Assembly: GCF_914767665.1 (NCBI RefSeq)
Contig: NC_059503.1
Location: forward strand, 29,388,001-29,452,000
Direction: 5' to 3'
DNA from: Harmonia axyridis
Lineage: Eukaryota; Arthropoda; Insecta; Coleoptera; Coccinellidae
Length of the DNA stretch: 64,000 bases
This document shows positions 33,500-44,875 of this stretch, one piece after another. The translations under genes and the position numbers were made by a program. The notes beneath the pieces are model-generated. The model was not told the DNA's origin. It did not search any database and worked only from the letters and a program-made list of their open reading frames with translations. Position 1 is the first letter of the stretch, and every line of letters begins with the position of its first letter.

Positions 33500-35105
33500 T
33501 GATTTTCTTCTCCTTTTGGGAAGGTCAGATCATGTAATGTTGAGCACAGTCATCCAGATACATGCATCCAGGCGTCCAAAAAATGTGGAGAGGGTGATAA
33601 AGTCGGTGGATTATGTAGGGGGGGATGTTACGCTTTTTGACGTCAGCTGGAATTCGGTGCTTGATGATCCTGGTGTCCGACTAAACCTTGGATCACTGGT
33701 AGCTTGTATAATGACATCCGCACGAAGAAGAGTATCTGGCAAAGGTTTTGTAGGAGTTCTTCGACACAGAACTTGTTGCACCTCAGAAAGTTCTCCGAAT
33801 ACCTCTCAGCCATAATTGAACAATCCAGAACAACTTACGAGCAGAATCTGACCAAGCCCCAAAACAAAGCGAAGTATATGCGATGTAAGTTCAACAGTAA
33901 AGTCTCGATCCCTATAGTCGTTGATGAACATGGTACCATAGCGAGTAATGAGTCTGAGTCAGATGAGATTCTTGCCAACTTTTTTTTCTCTTCCTTCACG
34001 ACTGAACCAGATGGTCCAGTGCCAGTTAACAACTGTCCCAGAAATCATTAGAAAGCATAACAGTTACTGACTCCATATTGGAGGAATATCTTCATGGATC
34101 GGATGTTTTCTGATGTCCTGATGGATTTTCGCCAGCTCTTCTCAAGTCGTGTTCAGCTTCTCCTAGTGGACCATTGTGTACGATTATGAATCGTGTGTTG
34201 TCTATGAGTTATTTACCTACAGCATGGCGGCAATCGATAGTAATACCAATTTCCAAAAGGCTATAAACTTAAGGCCGAAAACAACAGACCCATAAGTCTC
34301 ACCTCTGTCGTGGTCAGAGTGAGGATAATATCCAAAAAGGTGCTTGAGATTGCATTGCAGGAGTCCATCATTCCACCCCAGCAGCATGGTTTCGTTACAG
34401 GAAGATCAATTAATATCAATATTTTGAGTTGTCATTGGATGCTGGCATTCCGATGGATGTAGTGCATCTTGACTTCGCAAAAGCATTTGATCGAGTGCCA
34501 AGGAGGAGAATACTTCATGAAATGGAACATTTTGGTATTCGAGGATCTCTAAGTTCATCGATTCATTTTTGTCATATCGTTCCTTTCATTTTAGAGTCGG
34601 TAACATGTCATCCCCTTTCGAAGACGGTGCTGAGCGGTGTACCACAGGGATCAGTTCTTGGGCCCCTCCTGTTCATTTTATATGTGTCCGATCTACGACC
34701 TTTCTTAAGCTCCCCTTCCGCATCTTACGCAGATGATATTAAGGTATACAATAGGTCGGAGTGTCATCGATCACTGCAGAGTGAGATAGATTTCCTGGTA
34801 AAGTGGTCCCTTGACTGGTTGCTTCCATTTAATGTATCCAAGTGTCGTGTCCTATATTCAGGCAACAATAATCCGGGACGACTTTATTTCATTGATGGTG
34901 TTGCCTTGGATGGATGCCTGAGCCTCGTCGATCTGGGTGTTGTTGTGAATGGTGACCTATCATGGAGTCCTCACATTCTTTATGTTTGTAATAAATCAAA
35001 ACAACGGCTTTATATGATCTAGTATTGTTTTAGAGTCAGTCATCCGGTTATCGTTGCTGCACTTTACAAGACATACATTCGCCCAATCCTGGAGTTTGCT
35101 GGAAA
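33500..35105 (+). pseudogene. Decayed LINE ORF2 (same clade as the 52.7-kb LINE)
   Basis: In three broken frames: GRSDHVMLSTVIQI (end of the endonuclease, 33516), a linker, then a 197-codon open piece (34429-35022) with HLDFAKAFDRVPRRR, GVPQGSVLGPLLFILYV and SYADDIKVYN. The last contains the YADD catalytic box. The closest relative in the window is the LINE at 52711-57071 (compare DRVPIRRLLHKMEHFGVRG with its DRVPRRRILHEMEHFGIRG). The frame ends near LEFAG, where unrelated sequence begins. Frameshifts and stops make it non-functional. Confidence 0.85.
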
Positions 35106-36329
35106 CAGCTAACAAAATAACCCTTGAATGTGAATTCAAGATGTGGAATACTGCAATATCGGTACTTCACAAATATGATGTGCAGTTATTTCCTAACACA
35201 TCTATATTACGCAAAATATTTTGTTAGCTACTTCTAAGTTACCAAATATAGACAACCACGCCGGCAAGTACTCATTCTATCCTCAAGAGACTGCAGAGTA
35301 CTTCTTGAATATGCTATTCAAGAAGTACAATCGGAAGTAAGGGATTGACTGGGCTCGCTCTGTTGAATATTTATCAAGATTTTTAATTCGATATTGGGAA
35401 TTCATTAGATATCCTAAGAACTTATCAGAAAGAAAACTGAATATTTAAAATTATTTATTTTTATTATCTTTAGTATTCACTTCGACCTTCAGTTCAATCT
35501 CCGAATCATAGAATGAATTTTTCCTATTCAATTTTTTTATACAACCGACAAAAACTACAGCCAACAACACTCCCCTCACCCGCTAGTGAAAATCCGTTAG
35601 ATGTTCAGCACCCCACAACAAAAAGCCTTGCTGCGCCATTGCTTCCAGGCGATTTTATATAGAATGTTGACGATACCGACTTAACGAGGCAACATTATCT
35701 ACCGTTTTATCGCAGAAATTGTCTTTGGGAATGGAAGCTTAATTCAGCGAAGTGGTAAAGGGCTCTTCTATGAGGGGAAGATAAGAAACGTAAACTACAT
35801 TATTAGTCCAGTCGAAATAGCATTCCACTTTGCATTAATTCCTAACAAGCTGAATTTTTGCATAGGGCTCGAAAACATCATTGAAAATGTTGTGTCAAGA
35901 TTGTCCATTGAACCCGCTTATGAATTGGTTTTTATCAGAGGTCAAAGGTCACAAATTTCAATTTTTTGCATTTATCGCTGAAACCGAAAAAAGGGTGAAA
36001 TAAAGTTTGTAGATCGTGAAACTCTCTACGAAAATGTATCAATACTTTTTCTCTACATAACACCCTTAATTTCAAACCGTAGAATCTTCTTTTGAATTAT
36101 ACAGGTCGGTCTGCGTTTCCTCCTCGGAAGACATATTTAGAACATATTTTCAAAAACACATTCAAACACGTGCTCAAAATAATTTTTCCCATAAACTGGG
36201 TGTTTCGCTTCAGATGAATAAATAAAACACTTTTTTTTCAAAATTTTCATCATTTTTTAATTTTCATTGATTATACCTACAAGAAAAATGAGGAAGAATA
36301 TTTAAAAAATTCAATAATACCTAACTGGC
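35106..36329. other. Unassigned repeat-like sequence
   Basis: Starts where the LINE relic breaks off. 35106-35470 gives decayed frames (for example EYFLNMLFKKYNRK) that look like transposase debris but show no decisive motif. The rest is AT-rich. Confidence 0.3.
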
Positions 36330-36500
36330 TTTATTTTGTAGGGCTTTTTTGGGTATTTCAACATATTCTTCATTTTAATTTTTCTTTCATATTTTCTTTT
36401 CCTTTTAAAAGGAATAGCTTCAAGTTAAATGTCGCCCATTTGTATTTGTAATTGGTTTATGTACTTTTTTTCAATAAAGACGATTATTATTATTTATCTG
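36330..36500 (+). mobile_element. Possible LINE 3' UTR with AATAAAG and (ATT)n tail
   Basis: Ends TTTTTTTCAATAAAGACG followed by ATTATTATTATTTAT. This arrangement of a polyadenylation-like signal and triplet tail is common at LINE 3' ends. No coding part remains. Confidence 0.35.
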
Positions 36501-37168
36501 TCCTGAGACTTTGCCCATTTGTCTCAAATATTCCAATATTTACGGAAAAACTGACAGCTATGAAACCAAAGTATTTCTTTAAACCAGAGACCAAAAATTT
36601 GTTTTAATCCCAAAAGTGATCACAAAGCATTATCTTCCCTAGGTAGAACCGGAAGTATATGTTCGCTTCCCGTATAGATGAATTCACTACTGCACACGTC
36701 TAGACATCGGCTAAATAAGATTATAACTATCATCATTATTGTTGTGAATAGTCGAGAGTCGTCCTACCACTGCGCCCTTGCAGGCTATCGCGGCTCAGCA
36801 CAAATAATAAGTTATAATTCCCTCTGCAGATCCGGCTTTTGAATAAAGCTGATTATCTTGATCTGGGATGACGTATTTCAGTTCGTTTCGATTCAGCATG
36901 TTTCTACCTAGGATCTCGAATATTATTGTGCTCACTGCAGGACATTCTGAGGTGATATGCGTTATTGGTTCGCTTGTTTCCAAGCACAGTTTGAACCCAT
37001 CAGTCTCTTATTATGTAATAACTTGTAGAAAACAAGTAGGTATGCACAGAATTGAATCATCCAATCAGAGTAGTATGTACTAGGTTCTTTAAGGTTTGTT
37101 TTGATATATCTTCAAGAGAGACGTTCGAATGTTTCAAGCCTTAAATGCTCAATCAAAATGAGTTTAGT
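36501..37168. other. Unassigned intergenic or intronic sequence
   Basis: No supported gene or complete repeat. Confidence 0.35.
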
Positions 37169-37840
37169 ATACAGGGTGGCCATTTGAAAACGAAACAGAC
37201 GAGATTACAGACGAAATAAAGTTTTTCGATAGAAATGCTCGGACAGGTCGATTTCTGTTTCGAGGGGGACAACTTAAGATGTAGGTTACGGACGCATAGC
37301 GCTTCAACCCTTGCTGCTACAACCCCCACCCCCAATTTTTGAATAGGGAAGATGGGGTGAGTGATACCTCAATTTAAAGGTATTTTTATACTGATTTCAG
37401 CACAGTAATTGTTTTTTATGCATTAGTTCTCGAAATATTCATGCGTTAGTTAGTTAGGAAGGAAGCCACAGTCATGGTTGTTTTGAAGCTCAAAATGTCG
37501 ATTTTTCACAAAACACTACAAGCGCCATGAAAACACCACTTCATTTTCAAATACTTAGTTAAGAATATTTCGAGAACTAATGCATAAAATGAAAAAACAA
37601 TTACTGTGCTGAAATCAGTATGAAAATACCTTTCAAATGAGGTATCACTCACCCCATCTTCCCTATTCAAAATTTGGGGGTGAGGGTTGTAGTAGCAAGG
37701 GTTGAAGCGCTATGCGTCCGTAACCTACATCTTAAGTTGTCCCCCTCGAAACAGAAATCGACCTGTCCGAGCATTTCTATCAAAAAACTTTATTTCATCT
37801 GTAATCTCGTCTGTTTCGTTTTCAAATGGCCACCCTGTAT
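37169..37840. mobile_element. Foldback element with ATACAGGGTGGCCATTTG ends
   Basis: The two ~280-bp arms are near-identical inverted copies (ATACAGGGTGGCCATTTGAA at left, TTCAAATGGCCACCCTGTAT at right). They surround a ~110-nt centre near 37450-37560. The termini share TACAGGGTGG with family B but the interior is different. No coding capacity. Confidence 0.88.
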
Positions 37841-37857
37841 GTATCTCTAATTTCATG

Positions 37858-38235
37858 TGATTCCTCATTTTGTAAAGGGCATCGTATGCGATACCCATAA
37901 AAGGGAAAAAGACATTGTCGATATCAGCTTCGAAGCAACTTTGATCAATTGTGCCAGAGTCTGTGGAGGATTATGCAAACTGGGTAGTCCTCTTTCCAAC
38001 AAATCCCAAAAATATTCGATGGGTTTTAAATCCCATGAAAGGGTGTTCGCGTCTACTTCTTTGAGAAAGTTCATGCAAGATCGTCCTAAAAGATGCCTCT
38101 CAAGATCAAAACCAAAGACGACTCCCTCAAGATGGCATAGACCTGATATAGGTATTTCGAATCGTCACTGAAGATGACATTATGCCATTCTGCCTTGTTC
38201 AGTTGTCTGAATAGCCTTTGCGTCTTGAGGCTTTG
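37858..38235 (-). pseudogene. Tc1-like transposase C-terminal fragment
   Basis: Minus-strand residues LSWDLKPIEYFWDLLERGL, then PPQTLAQLIKVA, match the 'SPDLNPIEHVWD.LGR' block that carries the last catalytic acid of Tc1 transposases. In the usual N position the motif has K. Upstream (about 38080-38230), decayed VFGLDLERHLLGRSC is in another frame. It lies directly beside the foldback element ending at 37840. Confidence 0.7.
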
Positions 38236-38555
38236 TGATACGAATTACGAATACCAGATTGCTTTCTTTATGTTTCTCTATCTTTTTCTGTTCAAATAGG
38301 ATAAACAAATGCATAAACATGAAATGTGTGAATAGAAAAAGATAGGACAAAAAAATTCTGGATGTGCAACATATCTCTCACTGTCGAACAAAATGATAAC
38401 TGAAAATATCTGTACTAATAAGCTCTCAAAAACCAATTTCTTCACAAAAACAAATATGTATATCAAATTTTATTTTTCGAAAGTTATATAAAAATACGCA
38501 TTAATTGCTCCATAACGCAGTATAAAAATTACACTGTCTTCTAAAATATCTCTTG

Positions 38556-39379
38556 GGTAGAAATTGAATGAACTTTATTCTATTTCCACTTTTAATTATT
38601 CAATATAATGTACCGGGTTTTTCACCATAATTTGACCCCCCCTTTAACTTTGTTACTAAAAGAGGTACAAAAAAATGTTTTCACGAAATCGACTAATGTT
38701 TTTTAAAATGATTTCACAAAATGAAATATATACAGAGTGGGCCACATATTGATAGCAACTTCATTCTTTCAAATGGAACACCCTGTATATTTTTCTATAT
38801 TTGAATAGCTCTTTTTTCCCTGATTTCAAATATTTAATAATTTTGGCCTATCTCTCTTATTCTGAGTACCACAGAGTTTCAAATTTTAAGAACCACCTGG
38901 CATGCTCAGTAATCAGTTTTCAAGTGGTAGGCTGCGATAACTCAAAAAAGATCATTTTGAGTTATCGCAGCCTACCACGTGAAAACTGATTACTGAGCAT
39001 GCTAGGTGGTTCTTAAAATCTGAAATTCTGTGGTACTCAGAATAAGAGAGATAAACATATATTATATATTTGAAATCAGGGGAAAAAGAGCTATTCAAAT
39101 ATAGAAAAATATACAGGGTGTTCCATTTGAAAGAATGAAGTTGCTATCAATATGTGGCCCACTCTGTATATATTTCATTTTGTGAAATCATTTTAAAAAA
39201 CATTAGTCGATTTCGTGAAAACATTTTTTTGTACCTCTTTTAGTAACAAAGTTAAAGGGGGGGTCAAATTATGGTGAAAAACCCGGTACAATATCTGAAG
39301 AAACTAATGTGTAGCGAAACAATTTTTATATCAAATAATTAAAAGTGGAAATAGAGTAACTGTCATTTAATTTCTATCA
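38556..39379. repeat. Near-perfect ~680-bp palindrome with mirrored flanks
   Basis: From TACCGGG at 38611 to CCCGGTA at 39288, the sequence is its own reverse complement apart from scattered mismatches, with a ~7-nt loop (CTCAAAA|aagatca|TTTTGAG). ATACAGAGTGGGCC and ACACCCTGTATAT element ends occur within each arm. Weaker mirrored flanks (CTATTTCCACTTTTAATTAT / ATAATTAAAAGTGGAAATAG) extend it to about 38556-39379, so flanking DNA was also inverted and duplicated. Confidence 0.9.
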
Positions 39380-40194
39380 AAATGAATTTCCATCAAGTGA
39401 AGATCGAATCTATCCAAAATCTCTTCGGTGATGCGTGCCTCCATTTATATTTTCAAATCGTATTTATGTTGGAAAAAAAACGTCACAATGAAAGCGAGAG
39501 GAATTCTCAGATAAACACAAACGTTCGGAGAAAAAATATAGCGCCGCCAACCGGGTCATTCGTGTTATTGTTTATGTAAAATGGCCCTCGAAAAATCGCG
39601 TGTGAATTTTGGACGTGGTTCGCGTGCTCTTGACCCATTAATTTCCATTGTTAACGTGGAACTGTCACATCGGATGGCTTTATGAGGCGGAGAGAACAGA
39701 TTACGGCGAAGACATTAATTTCGGGTAGGTACTTAATTATATTTAGTTTTTTCTTCTCAGATAAATTTAGGCTTTTTTTTTAGGTAATTTTAGGTTAGGT
39801 CAGACCACCGAAATTTCCTTTCGATTTTCAAATAAAAAATGGAAGAGAACAAGTTTGGAATCATTACGAGTACTCTATTCGAAAAACATTTTGAAATTTT
39901 TTATCACATAAAATACAAGGTGATTCACCGCGTTGGCCTATTAGAAGTTTATCGAACACTAATCATAATTTTGAGCTGCAAATTTGCATATTGGTGTTTG
40001 AGACAATGATCTTTCTTACTTGAATATTTGAAGATCTCTACAACTTCCGATTATACCGGAAATAGACTACTACTTCCTTATTTCAAATGGCAAACCCAAT
40101 ACCTATATTATTGCATCATTAGATAGCTTTTTTCATGAGTTCATGGAATTCTTATAAAAAAAATGGTGGCGATGAGGACTCACATTTTTTTATT
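39380..40194. other. Unassigned; includes a moderately CpG-rich patch
   Basis: 39540-39730 is richer in CpG and low in repeats (for example GCGCCGCCAACCGGGTCATT) and could be a conserved non-coding element. The remainder is AT-rich with no feature. Confidence 0.3.
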
Positions 40195-40602
40195 ATACAA
40201 CTCATGTTCTGATGAATCAATAGAATCCGTAATAATAATTATTGATAAGTGAATATACTACTTGACGACGTGGTATAATCAGTTTGGTGTTTCGCTTCCT
40301 GCCATATTGTGTTTATTTCCATAGTAACATTCTTGGACTTTCGCCAAAAAATAAAAGTCAAGCACAGTGAAATGTCATTGAATTATCAAAATGCAGTGCT
40401 TTGGTTATAGTTATTGAAATTATTCGTTATATAATCTTAACGAATACCACTAGAGCATAGACAATATATTTCGATTATATGAACCTCTTCACTCGACGTA
40501 ATTCGCGAAACACCATTCGAGCTGCGCTCTCGTGATGTTTCGAGAATTACGTCTCGTGAATCAGTGTATAATCGAATATTGTCTATGCTCTTGTGATATC
40601 AT
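40195..40602 (+). repeat. ~410-bp dispersed repeat with terminal hairpin, copy 1
   Basis: Closely similar to 44876-45297. The right third (40453-40592) is a hairpin with arms AGAGCATAGACAATAT and ATATTGTCTATGCTCT, and an inner ACGTAATTCGCGAAACACCA-type stem. This resembles family A in having a body plus hairpin arms, but the sequence is unrelated. Confidence 0.78.
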
Positions 40603-40627
40603 AACTGAATATTCCAGCAGAAAAAGC

Positions 40628-40742
40628 TTTTTTCGGCAACCGTCCGGGAAGTGCTCACTTCCCGGACGCTTCTTCTCTGAGAAAGTAGCATTTCCCGGCC
40701 TAGTCCGGAAAGTACGTACTTCCCGGACTAGGCCGGAAAAGA
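40628..40742 (+). repeat. Two adjacent GC-rich hairpins
   Basis: CGTCCGGGAAGTG-ctca-CTTCCCGGACG is followed by TTCCCGGCCTAGTCCGG...CCGGACTAGGCCGG around AAAGTACGTACTT. Both are strong stems in an AT-rich region and share the TCCGGGAAGT core. They start right after the 410-bp repeat copy. Their nature is unknown. Confidence 0.8.
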
Positions 40743-41915
40743 ATCATATAATCCATAGCAACCGAGATAACGGCTGACAGTTCATATGAAATTAGTTGTC
40801 AAAAATTTGCATGTTTTTTTATCGCAATCGCAATAAAATATGGAAAGCAGCAGCGATAGTGTTATTTTACATGGTTGCCGAAAAAATATTGTACGCAACA
40901 CGCCCGAAAATGTTTCTTTTGTACTCACAGACTATTTTTGTCTATTCGTCCAAAAAAACCATATTTTCCAGACTTGTTACGTAAATTACTATTTTCGAAA
41001 TATTATTTTTCTTTTTCGATTCTGCAAATACGTAGTATTACAAGACTGTTTGCGGTTTGGACCAAAAATGTACAGGATGTTTATAAGTAGATCATGAACT
41101 TGGACAACTCAAATTCATCAAAACCCAAGATTTTCAGATTAGAACCATTTATTTTTTATTATTTCAGTCGATTCCACGTACAAAAATAATGCAAACCCTT
41201 TAACCCCAAACTTTAAATGAGGAAAAACCGGAATGTATAACTGTGTGGAGTAATTAAGTATGACTTCCGTAAAATACAGAAAGAAACTAAAATTCGATGT
41301 TACATAACTAAATTTTACATTAGAATAAACAGTGTTATGAACATGGGCTCGAAAACGCTTCGTTTTAGAGATACAGGGTGTTTCTTGCAGTCCTATTTTT
41401 TCGTGATGATTGTACGAGTTTATGAATCATTTCTACATGTCGAGAAAATGAGTAGCATAACTAATAATTCATTTATTCTTCATAGCCCAATATCCATCAA
41501 AGTGTGATTCATGCCTTGAAAGCTCCACTAGAAACAAGTTACTGAAACAAGGGTGAAATTCAATAATGAAACGCATATTCATTTTTAATATTATATAAAC
41601 CTCCTAAATTCCCCTCTTCAATTCCATCGAAACATTCCCCCTTTCGTTATCGAAAACTCGCATCAGATTAAAGTGGACCATAGACCATAAATATTATGTC
41701 ACAACAAAAGAACTAGAGAAAATTTAAGAAATCTATCAGAAAATTCAGTCAATATTTCAGTTAAAACTGATCCGCTAGAGTTGAGATTTTCGTGTATTCA
41801 AGTATGTAATTGGAAATATTTCAACTCCAGAAACTTGAGCCCAAATTATGAAGATTCAACTCGAATTAGCTAGAAAAAATGCTTTTTATGTCTGAGATAT
41901 AAGTTATTTGTGAAC
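40743..41915. other. Unassigned, with a GATACAGGGTGTTTC repeat end
   Basis: Short overlapping frames at 40796-41097 have no coding support. A repeat terminus (ATACAGGGTGTTTCTTGC) lies at about 41371. Confidence 0.35.
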
Positions 41916-43721
41916 TGTACAGGGTGGGCAAATTTCGATGTTTTAGCACTACAACTTTAAAATCAGAGGAGATAGGCATTGCCGAATATAAGAATAATAT
42001 CGTCGGCTAAATCTGCTATGTCCATAATGAACAGTTTTACAGGAGACCAAAAAAACCGTACAGTAAGTGTTATAATAATAATAATAATAAGAGAGTTTAT
42101 TCATGAAAATACATTCAATAGAGTTTATTGAATGTATTTTCAAAGAGACCAAAAAAACCGTACAGTAAGTGTTATAATAATAATAATAAGAGAGTTTATT
42201 CATGAAAATACATTCAATAAACTGAATGTATTTTCATGAATAAACTCTCTTATTATTATTATTATAACACTTACTGTACGGTTTTTTTGGTCTCCTGTAA
42301 AATTGTTCATTATGGACATAGCAGATTTACACTCTTAGCCTTAGAGAGTTTATTCATGAAAATACATTCAATAAACTCTATTGAATGTATTTTCATGAAT
42401 AAACTCTCTTATTATTATTATTATAACACTTACTGTACGGTTTTTTTGGTCTCCTGTAAAATTGTTCATTATGGACATAGCAGATTTACACTCTTAGCCG
42501 ACGATATGCCAAATAGTTCATAAATTTTGAAATAAAACACCCAGAAGACATATTTCATCTAGGTAATTTAGGATTAAATCGTCATATTGAGGTCTCAAGG
42601 TTCCAAAAATGAAATATTTCCAAATTCGTTACAAGCAAAATTGAAAACATTGCAAAATCGAAAAAAAATGTATATCTTCGCTAATACTGATGATACAGCT
42701 ATGAATTTTGAAACATTTTCTTGCACTTTTTACGTAGAATCCGATGAGGAGCTCGTCTTTTCAGCAGGATTTTTAATAACGAAGGTATGAACCAAAGTTA
42801 GATATTTTCAAATGGAAATACTAGATTTCTGTTTCATTTTTTGGAAGCTTAATTTTCACTAATTTCAAAAATATACAACATCATATGGTTTGCATCAATA
42901 TGAATAATAGAAAATGGTCAAAACAAAAACCTTTTTTTCATCCAAGCGTCTCAATAGTTCCAAATGTTGATGAGCACAGAAAATTTAGCTTTCAGTCTCT
43001 TTACATCAATGTCTTTAGTTCTAAGCCTTTAACCAATTTCTACAAAATTCTAATTTAGATATTATGCTTCATAATTATTTTTATCTCAAAATGTATTTGG
43101 AAATAACGAAAGTCGAAAAGATCCACATGATCGACTGTTTCAATCGATACAGTTGTAATGAGATGAATACATCAGAAGATTATTTTTATATGACTCCAGA
43201 ATGAATACGCACAAGTACCAATCAACTTCAAATAATCCATATATTATTATCACAACAATTCAATAAAGAAAGGAACAAAGAAGAACTTAAGACTGGATAG
43301 TGAATACAAACCATACTATGTTGCATATTTTTTAAATCAGAAAATCAAGCTTTCAAAAAATGGCACAGAAATCTATAAGTGTTCCCATTTGAAAAAACAT
43401 TGGGTCACAGCTTCGTAATTGAAAATCCTGTTGGAAAGGCGAGCACGCCACTGGATTTTTACGTAAAAAAGTGCCTGTTTAATGTTTCAATTTCAGAGCT
43501 CAATCATCAGAATTAGCGGGTATATAAATTTTTCTTCGATATCGCCATTTTTCCAATTTTCGCTTATAACTCGAAAACAAAAGAAGTTGACGAAAAATGA
43601 ATACTACTCTTGTTAGTTTCTCATAAAAAGAGAGCCAGAATGGGGTAGTATCAGATTTTGTCCATCTCTTCTGATTCACAAGTTGTAGTGATACAACATC
43701 GAAATTCGCCCACCCTGTACA
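41916..43721. mobile_element. Long-inverted-repeat element (family B), copy 2, with insertion
   Basis: Ends TGTACAGGGTGGGCAAATTT (41916) and GCCCACCCTGTACA (43721). The left arm is cut by a palindromic cluster (41997-42507) and resumes near 42600. The right arm (about 43330-43721) is diverged. More degraded than the 18347-19889 copy. Confidence 0.8.
41997..42507. mobile_element. Palindromic cluster with ATATCGTCGGCTAA termini, nested hairpins
   Basis: The terminal inverted repeats (ATATCGTCGGCTAA...CTGCTATGTCCATAATG and the reverse) are ~85 bp and include AACACTTACTGTACGG. Inside are three separate hairpins built from GAGAGTTTATTCATGAAAAT / ATTTTCATGAATAAACTCTC, each next to a (TAA)n or (ATT)n run. 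The outer element is inserted in family B copy 2. Confidence 0.85.
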
Positions 43722-43739
43722 ATAATATGGACCGTCTAT

Positions 43740-44060
43740 GGGCTGCTTAAAATTAATTTCGACTTCAGCCTGTCGGGCATGCGCCCCAACTTATTAAATA
43801 TAACTCAATATGTCGCCCCGCGTGCATCTCAACCAACCTGTTTCAAGTTCTCGGGTGTGCCGCACCCTAACAACCCCCCAAAATCCGAAAAGGAAACACG
43901 CGTCATAATTAAACCGTGGCCGCCAAAACTCTGAACGTAATCACGCAACCTGTTTATACAAGCGGAGGCCTTCCGTTTCCTGTGCCCTCCTTCAACGTGT
44001 CCGCAAAGTTGTCTTTCTATATTTGGACGAGACGTTGAAGACGAGAAGGAAATATTCCGA
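43740..44060. promoter_or_regulatory. CpG-rich non-repeat patch, candidate regulatory element
   Basis: GC-richer, with phrases such as ATAATTAAACCGTGGCCGCC (a homeodomain-like TAAT core and a Runt-like ACCGTGG core). No coding frame. Regulatory function is inferred from composition alone. Confidence 0.3.
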
Positions 44061-44162
44061 GCATCTGCTTGTAGAACGGATTTCGTTTATTCATGTTACT
44101 AGCTTGTTTCGAAGATATTCGGCATTATCATAATATCCCAAGACTTAAAAAAAAAAGGCGAC

Positions 44163-44765
44163 TATTATTAAAGGATTTGGCCTAGGTTTCGGTCATTTAC
44201 ATGGCCATCTTCAGGGCACTGGAAACAATTTTTTTACATTAATAAAGACTATTTAAAACCAAAAAAAAACTCATTAGTTATCCAAATCTGAACTTACAAT
44301 TAATCTGAACCTAACAATGAAAAGTTAGGCAGAACCATAACAATGAGAGTCGCATTCAGTCGACCACAACAGCGTTGTGTTATAGCTAACACAACGCTGT
44401 TGTGGTCGACTGCAGTTTTAGTAGTTTAAATTTTTTGTCGGTGTCAATTTTCATAGTTTCTGAGTGTTTACGTTCTTGTTGCCATGTGTTTTTACAGATA
44501 TCTATTGTACTTTTAAGATAATTGAATTGTGTATTATACCTATTTTTTAGATTTTGATTGTATGACCAGAAACTTTTATTAAAAGGTGACTCTGATTGTT
44601 ATGGTTCTGCCTAACTTTTCATTGTTAGGTTCAGATTAATTGTAAGTTCGAATTCAGATAACTAATGAGTTTTTTTTTGTTTTTGATAGTCTTTCGTACT
44701 GTAAAAGAATTGATGGCCATGTAAATGACCGAAAGCTAGGCCAAATTCAATAAAGAGCTTAATAA
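44163..44765. mobile_element. Inverted-repeat element with Penelope-like CTGAAGA...GAAA motif
   Basis: The two ends are diverged inverted copies (GGCCATGTAAATGACCGAAA on the minus strand near 44175-44215, and on the + strand near 44716-44735). A perfect hairpin (44357-44412; CAGTCGACCACAACAGCGTT arm) sits in the left half. CTGAAGA followed by a stem-loop and GAAA resembles the hammerhead-like core carried by Penelope-like elements, but the stem I partner is not visible. No reverse transcriptase or GIY-YIG frame. Confidence 0.6.
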
Positions 44766-44875
44766 GATCTTTGAGTGACTTTATACCTAATACATTATTC
44801 CTATGATCTTGTTACAAAGTCGATAATTCTTTACTTGCAGTGACTATTATTATTTTCGAATTAATTATATAAAAC

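Noticed and set aside
33516..35022. LINE relic frames as a domesticated host gene
   Set aside because: Frameshifts and stops separate the endonuclease, linker and RT pieces. Only the RT piece is open, by chance of age.
41949..42523. Frames with tyrosine repeats (SYYYYYNTYC)
   Set aside because: Produced by the (TAA)n/(ATT)n runs inside the palindromic cluster, repeated because the repeat is repeated.
44163..44230. Complete hammerhead ribozyme
   Set aside because: The core words are present, but stem I pairing and a proper cleavage-site context are missing. Kept only as a hammerhead-like motif.
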